Positions 59,233 through 64,000 of a stretch of DNA of 64,000 nt are shown here, in pieces. The notes beneath the pieces are model-generated. The model ran no database searches and was not told where the DNA came from. It saw nothing but the letters and a program-made list of their open reading frames with translations. The stretch spans positions 25,200 through 89,199 of the forward strand of contig JAXLSS010000013.1 of assembly GCA_046330395.1 (NCBI GenBank). Reading direction: 5' to 3'. The translations under genes were made by a program, and so were the position numbers. Within the stretch, counting starts at the first letter, position 1; each line of letters opens with the position of its first letter. This stretch comes from Ga0077560 sp046330395 (GTDB taxonomy: Bacteria; Actinomycetota; Thermoleophilia; Miltoncostaeales; Miltoncostaeaceae).

Positions 59233-60339
59233 TTACTTGACGCCGTTGGCCGCGCAGGCCTTGGCGTAGCCCTTGCAGATGTCGGCGACCTTGTAGAAGC
59301 CGTCCTTCACGACGGTGGATTCCACGTTGGCCTTGGTGACCGACACGGGCTGCAGCAGGATCGACGGCACGTCGATGGTGCCGTTGTTGACCTTGCCGTT
59401 GACGCCCGTGGCCGACTTGCCGTTGGCCAGGTCCACGGCCGCCTGGGCGGCGTCCGAGGCCTCGGGGTTGATGGCCTTGTAGACCGTCATGTACTGCTGG
59501 CCCGCAAGGATGCGCTGGATGGCGGCCAGCTCGGCGTCCTGACCCGTGGTGGGGATCTTGGTGACGTCGATGCCCGCGGCCTTCATGGCGGCGATGGCCC
59601 CGCCGGCGGTGCCGTCGTTGGCGGCGTACACGCCCTTGAAGCCGGTCTTGCCGTACTTGGTGATCCAGGCGTCCATCTGCTTCTGGGCGTTCTCGGGCTT
59701 CCACTCAGGGGTGTCGAACTCCTGGAGGATCTTGACGCCCGCGGCGTTCAGCGCGGCGTCGGAGCCCTTCTTGAACAGCAGGGCGTTGTTGTCCGTGGGC
59801 GACCCGTTGATCTTCACGATCGGGCCGGTGGCCGCGCCGATGGCCTTGAGGCGGGCGGCCAGCGCGGTGCCCTGCAGCTTGCCGACCTTCTCGTTGTCGA
59901 AGCTGATGTACAGGTCGGGCTTGCTGTTGCCCTTGATGAGGCGGTCGTAGGAGATCACCGGGATGTTGGCGGCCTTGGCCTTGGCCACGATCGCGCCGGC
60001 GGCGTCACCATCCACCGGGTCCAGGACCATCACGTTGACCTTGTTGGTGATCTCGGCCTCGGCCTGGGTGAGCTGCTTGGACGCGTCCTGGTCGGCGTTC
60101 TGGTAGTCCAGGGTGCAGTCGGAGCAGATCTCCTTGAGCTTGGCCTCGAACAGCGGCTTGTCCTGCTGGTCGTAGCGCGTGGTCTGCGACTCGGGCAGGA
60201 GCAGCGCGATCTTCTTGCCACCGCCGCTGCTGCTGGAGCTCGACTTGCTTGACGAACCACAACCTGCGGCACCCACCGCGAACGTGGCCGCCGTGGTGAT
60301 CGCGAGAAGGCCTCGCACCATCGTCCTGCGTGGAAGCAC
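59233..60339 (-). CDS. xylF: Xylose-type sugar-binding lipoprotein
   Basis: 368 residues. Leader 'GLLAITTAATFAVGAAGC' has a lipobox, then a Ser run and a type I periplasmic-binding fold: 'KIALLLPESQTTRYDQQDKPLFEAKL', 'VNVMVLDPVDGDAAGAIVAKAKAANIPVISYDRLIKG' (in part), 'LYISFDNEKVGKLQG', 'GVYAANDGTAGGAIAAM' and 'PTTGQDAELAAIQRILAGQQYMTVYK' (in part). 'VISYDRLI' is typical of XylF. Start GTG 60339 has AAGGGGA upstream. First gene of the importer operon, divergent from the ROK regulator. Confidence 0.9.
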   Translation of the reverse strand: MLPRRTMVRGLLAITTAATFAVGAAGCGSSSKSSSSSSGGGKKIALLLPESQTTRYDQQDKPLFEAKLKEICSDCTLDYQNADQDASKQLTQAEAEITNKVNVMVLDPVDGDAAGAIVAKAKAANIPVISYDRLIKGNSKPDLYISFDNEKVGKLQGTALAARLKAIGAATGPIVKINGSPTDNNALLFKKGSDAALNAAGVKILQEFDTPEWKPENAQKQMDAWITKYGKTGFKGVYAANDGTAGGAIAAMKAAGIDVTKIPTTGQDAELAAIQRILAGQQYMTVYKAINPEASDAAQAAVDLANGKSATGVNGKVNNGTIDVPSILLQPVSVTKANVESTVVKDGFYKVADICKGYAKACAANGVK

Positions 60340-60395
60340 GGAAATCCCCTTTGCTCGTCCCACCGAGGCACCTTGTGCTCCTCGGCACGAGGCCG

Positions 60396-60433
60396 AGCCT
60401 ATTTGGCGTCACAGAAATAAGTCAAGGCCTGAC
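60396..60433 (-). promoter_or_regulatory. Promoter and operator of the xylose-type importer
   Basis: Minus-strand -35 TTGACT (60425-60420), 18-bp spacer, -10 TAGGCT (60401-60396). A near-palindrome GTCAAGGCCTGAC (60421-60433) overlaps the -35 box, where the divergent ROK repressor would be expected to bind. Confidence 0.6.
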
Positions 60434-60455
60434 CAAAATGTTTCGTCTGGGCATC

Positions 60456-60491
60456 TTGTTTTGTTCACGGTCCGGCGAATATGGTGGCCGC
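60456..60491 (+). promoter_or_regulatory. Leaderless promoter of the ROK regulator
   Basis: TTGTTT (60456-60461), 18-bp spacer, TATGGT (60480-60485), then six bases to GTG 60492. Confidence 0.5.
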
Positions 60492-61703
60492 GTGCAACGC
60501 GCCCAGCCACGCAAGGACCCGGCGCCGGGATCCCTCGAGGCCCTGAGGGAATCGAACCGCGCCCGCGTGGTGGCGGCCCTGCGTGACGGATCGGCCAGCC
60601 GGGCCGAGATCGCCCGCCGCACGGGGCTTTCCCGATCCACGGTGGGGACGGTGGTGGCCGACCTGCTGGCCACGGGAGCCGCCAGCGAGGGCCCGCAGCA
60701 CGCCCCGGGACGGGGAGGCGCCGGCCGTCCTTCGGTGCCGATTTCCCTCAAACCCGCCGCCGGAATGGCCCTGGGCATCGACCTCTCACACGATGGCGTG
60801 CGGGTGGTGCTGAGCGACCTGGGGCACCGAGCCCTGGACGAATGGTGGGAGGAGACGCCCAACGCCGACGCCACCGACCCCGACGAGGTGCTGGCCATGG
60901 CCGCCGACGTGGTGCGCGCCCGCCTGGCGGTGCTGGGGATGAGCGCCGCCGACGTCGCCGGCGCCGCCTGCGCGGTGCCCTCGCCCATCGACCCCCATAC
61001 GGGCGTGCTGGGCAACGAGTCGTGCATCCCCTGCCTGGCCCACGTGGACGTGGGCAGCCGCCTCACCGCACTTCTGGGCATCGCCGTGGCCGCCGAGAAC
61101 GACGCCAACCTGTGCGCGCTGGCCGAGCACCGCTGGGGCGTGGCACCCGGCTACCGCAACGTGGTGTACGCCAAGTTCTCCCGCGGCATCGGCGCCGGGC
61201 TGCTGCTGGACGGCATCCTGTACCGCGGCCGCCACGGCAGCGCGGGTGAGCTGGGGCACACCCCGGTGATCCCCGAGGGACCCCTCTGCCGATGCGGCAA
61301 CCGGGGGTGCCTGGAGGTGCTGGCCGGAACGGAGGCCGTGCTCGACCTGGTAGCCAACCATTACTCCGGACCTCCGACAATTCAGTCGGTGGTCACCGCC
61401 GCAAATGCCGGCGACACGGTGTGCCGCCGCGCCTTCCGCGACGTGGGCACGCTGGTGGGCACCGCCCTGGCCGCCGCCACCAACCTGCTCAACCCCGACA
61501 TCATCGTGATCGGCGGTGAACTCGTGGACGCCTGGCCCCTGATGGAGGCCTCCGTGCGCGAGGCGCTGGACCGTGCCGCCATCCACCGCTCTGCCGCCGA
61601 CGTGGTGATCTCACCCAGCACCCTCGGCCGCCGCGGGGAGGCCATGGGCGCGGTGTCCCTTGCCGTCGACCGCGCGATGGACGGATTGGCGATCGCGAGT
61701 TAA
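60492..61703 (+). CDS. ROK-family transcriptional repressor (XylR-like)
   Basis: 403 residues. N-terminal winged HTH ('LRESNRARVVAALRDGSASRAEIARRTGLSRSTVGTVVADLLATG', in part) followed by a ROK sugar-kinase-like domain: 'GMALGIDLSHDGVRVVLSDLGHRAL', 'VAAENDANLCALAEHRWG', 'KFSRGIGAGLLLDG', zinc site 'GELGHTPV' with 'CRCGNRGCLEVLAG'. Divergent from the xylose-type importer, its evident target. The GTG 60492 start is fixed by the -10 box six bases upstream; a longer reading adds unconserved residues. Confidence 0.9.
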   Translation: MQRAQPRKDPAPGSLEALRESNRARVVAALRDGSASRAEIARRTGLSRSTVGTVVADLLATGAASEGPQHAPGRGGAGRPSVPISLKPAAGMALGIDLSHDGVRVVLSDLGHRALDEWWEETPNADATDPDEVLAMAADVVRARLAVLGMSAADVAGAACAVPSPIDPHTGVLGNESCIPCLAHVDVGSRLTALLGIAVAAENDANLCALAEHRWGVAPGYRNVVYAKFSRGIGAGLLLDGILYRGRHGSAGELGHTPVIPEGPLCRCGNRGCLEVLAGTEAVLDLVANHYSGPPTIQSVVTAANAGDTVCRRAFRDVGTLVGTALAAATNLLNPDIIVIGGELVDAWPLMEASVREALDRAAIHRSAADVVISPSTLGRRGEAMGAVSLAVDRAMDGLAIAS

Positions 61704-61936
61704 GCGTTTTGCTTTTCAAAGGGTTGACCTCGCACGATTCCGCTGCGTATGGCGGGTTCGGCGAGTTCACCGTCACCACCGCGGCTTACGCCTGCCCGGT
61801 CACAGGTTGCACCTCACCATCCGTGGCTCGGGGGACTCACACCCTGCACCGTCCCCAATTTTGGGGCGCAGCCGCGACCTTCCTGGCGGAGACTTCGACA
61901 TGAGGCGATGACCCGCTGCGGCGGGTCCAATGCAAC
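61704..61936. other. Gene-free 233-bp stretch between convergent genes
   Basis: The longest stretch without a convincing gene. It begins with a T-rich patch (GCGTTTTGCTTTTC), has a TTGACC/TATGGC promoter-like pair 18 bp apart (61723-61752), a CCCCAATTTTGGGG palindrome (61853-61866) and a terminator hairpin. A short RNA read on the plus strand is possible. Short frames here lack ribosome sites and conserved features. Confidence 0.3.
61910..61927. terminator. Hairpin near the marR stop
   Basis: GACCCGC/GCGGGTC, 7-bp stem with a 4-base loop, nine bases beyond the marR-type stop on the minus strand. Confidence 0.5.
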
Positions 61937-62491
61937 CTAGATCGGGGCGTCTGCTCCGGGGCGGCGGCCGGGGTCCGCATCCAGCGAGAAGCTGAGGTCG
62001 CTGGCCAGCAACTCGCTGAGGACCGCGCGCAGGCGGTCGGCCGTTGGGGCCAGGTGCTTCAGCTGATCGGCGTCGCCGGCACGTTCGAACACCATGCGTT
62101 CCACCGCGGTGATGTGCCTGCCCACCTGCTCCACGCGCTCCACGCCCATGTCGGTGAGGCGCACCAGCCGGCGGCGGCGGTCGTGCTCGTGCGCCTGGCG
62201 CACCAGCAGGCCGGCGCGCTCCAGGTGATCCAGCAGGGCGGTGACCTGTGCCGACCCCGCACCCAGCGCACGACCCAGCTCCCACGGCTCCAGGGGCTGA
62301 GGATGGGCGCCCCGCAGTGCGCCCAGCAGCTGGTACTGCGCGAAGGTGAGGCTGCCGGAGCGCCGGGCGATGTGGTCCAGCAGGCGACCAAGCTCGGCTC
62401 CGGCGGCGATGAGCGACTCGGTGGCCGGCTCCAGGGCACGCCAGGACGCGGTGCCGGTGGGAGCGGAGCTGCCCTGGTGGACGCGCGTCAC
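61937..62491 (-). CDS. MarR-family transcriptional regulator
   Basis: 184 residues. The winged HTH is plain: 'LTFAQYQLLGALRGAHPQPLEPWELGRALGAGSAQVTALLDHLERAGLLVRQAHEHDRRRRLVRLTDMG', quoted in part as 'TFAQYQLLGALRG', 'AQVTALLDHLERAGLL' and 'DRRRRLVRLTDMG', with flanking dimer helices. It is divergent from a zinc alcohol dehydrogenase across a 59-bp gap holding a perfect 14-bp palindrome. Start GTG 62491 is six bases after TATACT, so it is leaderless. Confidence 0.9.
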   Translation of the reverse strand: MTRVHQGSSAPTGTASWRALEPATESLIAAGAELGRLLDHIARRSGSLTFAQYQLLGALRGAHPQPLEPWELGRALGAGSAQVTALLDHLERAGLLVRQAHEHDRRRRLVRLTDMGVERVEQVGRHITAVERMVFERAGDADQLKHLAPTADRLRAVLSELLASDLSFSLDADPGRRPGADAPI

Positions 62492-62497
62492 ACGCCG

Positions 62498-62535
62498 AGT
62501 ATAGGCTCTCTCGCAAATCACTCAGTCATGACTGA
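62498..62535. promoter_or_regulatory. Divergent control region with perfect 14-bp palindrome
   Basis: TCAGTCATGACTGA (62522-62535) is perfectly symmetrical and lies 31 bp from the MarR-type start and 16 bp before ATG 62551. A consensus TATACT -10 for the regulator is at 62503-62498 on the minus strand. Confidence 0.6.
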
Positions 62536-62550
62536 CGATGGGAGATGCCG

Positions 62551-63624
62551 ATGAAGGCCGCGCTGTGGCAGGGCCTGCAGGATGTGCGGGTGGAGGAGGT
62601 CCCCGAGCCCACCATCCAGAAGCCCACGGACGCGCTGGTGCGGATGACCAAGGCCGGCATCTGCGGGTCGGACCTGCACTTCTTCAACAGCGGCGGCGAC
62701 CTGGGCATGGCTCCCGGCACCCGGCTGGGCCACGAGTTCGTGGGCGTGGTGGAGGCCGTGGGCAGTGAGGTGCGCGGCATCACCGTGGGCGACCGCGTGG
62801 TGGCCCCGTTCGTGTTCAGCGACGGCGACTGCTTCTTCTGCCGGCGGGGCCTGCACAGCTCGTGCGAGCACGGCGGCATCTTCGGCAGCCCGTTCTGGGG
62901 CCCGCACGCCGGCGGCGAGGTGGAGGGCGGCCAGTCGGAGTTCGTGCGGGTTCCCGAGGCCGCCGGCACCCTGGTGGTGATCCCCGAGTCGCTGGCCTCC
63001 GCCGAGCACGACGCCGCGGTGCTGCCGCTGGGCGACGTGTTCGCCACCGGCTACCACGGCGCCGTGATGGCGGGTGTGACGCCCGGTGACACCGTGGTGG
63101 TGCTGGGCGACGGAGCGGTGGGTCAATGCGCCGCGCAGGCGGCGGCCCTGATGGGCGCGGGGCGGATCATCGTGGTGGGCCACCATGACGACCGGCTGGC
63201 GCTGGCCGCCGTGGCATCCCACCGGGTCAACGGCAAGCGCGACGACGCGGTGGAGGCGGTGAAGAACCTCACCCACGGCCGCGGCGCCGACGCGGTGATC
63301 GACTCCATCTCCAGCAACGGCTCGCTGGCGCAGGCCCTCGGCACCGTGCGTGACGGCGGCGCCATCTCGGTGCTGGGCATGAGCCACTTCTTCGAGCCGG
63401 TGGACCAGCCGTACTCGGCCACGTTCATGCGCAACGTGTCCATCCACCCGGGTGTGTGCCCGTCGCGGGCCTACATCCCGCAGCTGCTGTCGGTGCTGGA
63501 GCAGGGCCGCATCAACCCGGGCGTGGTGTTCACCCACGACCTGCCCCTGGCAGACGCGGCCGAGGGCTACGCGATCATGGACCAGCGCCGCGAGGGTTCC
63601 ATCAAGGTGGCGCTCACCAACTGA
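62551..63624 (+). CDS. Zinc-dependent alcohol dehydrogenase (MDR family)
   Basis: 357 residues. Catalytic zinc ligands are in 'GICGSDLHFF' (Cys) and 'RLGHEFVGVVE' (His-Glu). The structural zinc lobe 'SDGDCFFCRRGLHSSC' has three Cys; the usual first Cys is Asp or Ser. The nucleotide fold has 'TVVVLGDGAVGQCAAQAAALMGA'. NAD(P)-linked oxidation of an alcohol or formaldehyde-type substrate is likely; the exact substrate is open. ATG 62551 follows GGGAG; ATG 62545 is an alternative. Controlled by the divergent MarR-type gene, by context. Confidence 0.9.
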   Translation: MKAALWQGLQDVRVEEVPEPTIQKPTDALVRMTKAGICGSDLHFFNSGGDLGMAPGTRLGHEFVGVVEAVGSEVRGITVGDRVVAPFVFSDGDCFFCRRGLHSSCEHGGIFGSPFWGPHAGGEVEGGQSEFVRVPEAAGTLVVIPESLASAEHDAAVLPLGDVFATGYHGAVMAGVTPGDTVVVLGDGAVGQCAAQAAALMGAGRIIVVGHHDDRLALAAVASHRVNGKRDDAVEAVKNLTHGRGADAVIDSISSNGSLAQALGTVRDGGAISVLGMSHFFEPVDQPYSATFMRNVSIHPGVCPSRAYIPQLLSVLEQGRINPGVVFTHDLPLADAAEGYAIMDQRREGSIKVALTN

Positions 63625-63632
63625 GCCCCCAT

Positions 63633-63677
63633 CTCGGCGCGTCCCGACCTCCCCACCCCCGCTGGGGACGCGCCGAG
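63633..63677 (+). terminator. Terminator after the alcohol dehydrogenase
   Basis: CTCGGCGCGTCCC/GGGACGCGCCGAG, 13-bp perfect stem with a 19-base loop, eight bases after the stop. Confidence 0.65.
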
Positions 63678-63727
63678 TTCCGCCCCCCACGGGTCGGGGT
63701 CGAACATCAGCCGGCAGAGAGCGCTGC

Positions 63728-63753
63728 GGGTGGGGTGGCCCACCACCCCACCC
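63728..63753 (-). terminator. Terminator for the luciferase-like gene
   Basis: GGGTGGGGTGG/CCACCCCACCC, 11-bp perfect stem with a 4-base loop, 62 bp beyond the minus-strand stop at 63816. Confidence 0.55.
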
Positions 63754-63815
63754 GGGCGACCACTCCGCGAACCACCGCACCGACCGACCGGCACACGTAC
63801 GCGCGCCGGGGTCGG

Positions 63816-64000
63816 TCACACCCCCGCGCCGATCATGGCGCCGGCCAGCAGGCGGTACGACTCCTCCCGCGCCGCGTGGCCGTGCACCATGGTCATCATC
63901 ATCAGCTCGTCGGCCTGGGTGTCGTGCGCCAGCTCCTCCAGCTGGGCGCGCACCCCCGCCGGGTCGCCCAGCACCTGGGCGCGGCGGTAGCGGCGCAGCT
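63816..64000 (-). CDS. Luciferase-like (LLM) flavin oxidoreductase, C-terminal end (cut by window edge)
   Basis: Only the last ~60 residues are inside the window: 'QVLGDPAGVRAQLEELAHDTQADELMMMTMVHGHAAREESYRLLAGAM'-type order, seen in parts as 'GDPAGVRAQLEEL', 'ADELMMMTMVH' and 'REESYRLLAG'. This is the standard tail of actinobacterial LLM-class FMN- or F420-dependent monooxygenases. The catalytic part lies outside the window. Confidence 0.75.
   Translation of the reverse strand, partial: LRRYRRAQVLGDPAGVRAQLEELAHDTQADELMMMTMVHGHAAREESYRLLAGAMIGAGV

Noticed and set aside
61660..61940. Short plus-strand frames after the ROK gene (60-83 codons)
   Set aside because: Overlapping in all frames, no ribosome site and no recognisable fold; more likely untranslated.
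1..64000. CRISPR arrays, insertion sequences, prophage or attachment sites
   Set aside because: No regularly spaced repeats, transposase or integrase motifs, or terminal inverted repeats were seen on either strand.

Overview
The window is a very GC-rich, gene-dense chromosomal segment. Third-position G/C is near saturation, 4-bp ATGA/GTGA start-stop overlaps are common, and no gene-free stretch exceeds about 235 bp. The gene content points to the actinobacterial class Thermoleophilia (Solirubrobacterales or a relative). Indicators are secreted collagen-like proteins with the 'LFVALGGTGYA' leader, many PAS/LuxR and LAL regulators, secreted PD40 propellers, Ser/Thr/Pro-rich surface proteins, a stand-alone LigD-type polymerase and leaderless genes. 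This placement is inference, since no rRNA is present. I see no tRNA, rRNA, CRISPR array, insertion sequence or phage gene.

Layout. 0-2 kb: a histidine kinase cut by the window edge, divergent from a response regulator with a fused decayed nucleotidyl-cyclase domain. 2-7.3 kb: secreted proteins, an MFS exporter and a free-standing B12-binding protein with the CarH-type photoreceptor motif. 7.3-12.8 kb: signalling genes, namely a frameshifted PAS-PAS-LuxR protein, a globin-coupled diguanylate cyclase with a coupled 65-residue partner, and a LAL regulator. 12.9-15.5 kb: a compact operon of a DUF4242-like protein, an exported peptide, a solute-binding lipoprotein and a 61-residue protein, with no permease or ATPase. 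15.6-19.2 kb: a decayed collagen-like gene divergent from a phosphoesterase-sedolisin fusion. 19.3-21 kb: a PRC-barrel/Crp/stress-protein operon. 21-28.7 kb: mixed housekeeping and envelope genes (acetyltransferase, deacetylase, PhoD-like phosphatase, TrmO, cupredoxin, DUF1684, Nudix, LigD polymerase).

28.8-34.6 kb is the most distinctive block. It carries ApbE flavin transferase, an ECF sigma factor with a C-terminal membrane anchor and long Thr/Ser/Pro tail, two small membrane proteins, a four-histidine haem-type membrane protein, a three-cysteine ferredoxin and an FAD reductase. Most of its genes overlap, and two matching promoter-like elements precede two of its transcription units. I read it as a redox chain (NAD(P)H to flavoprotein to Fe-S to membrane haem) with its own regulator.

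34.7-46 kb: secreted Fn3/PKD, collagen-like, deacetylase, GH3 and PD40 proteins, glnK-amtB, metallophosphoesterase and FTR1. 46-50 kb: ABC-F, RskA/SigK-type pair and YihY. 50-54 kb: etfBA, and an ArsR-type regulator divergent from a 59-residue peptide. 54-57 kb: FabF-like synthase, methylglyoxal synthase and a multi-pass membrane protein. 57-64 kb: a xylose-type ABC importer divergent from its ROK regulator, a MarR/alcohol dehydrogenase divergent pair with a perfect 14-bp palindrome between them, and the end of a luciferase-like oxidoreductase.

Several loci carry single-base frame breaks (about 7.49, 15.6-15.97, 38.41, 47.94 and 57.1 kb). These may be true decay, phase variation or assembly indels, so proteins there should be read with care.
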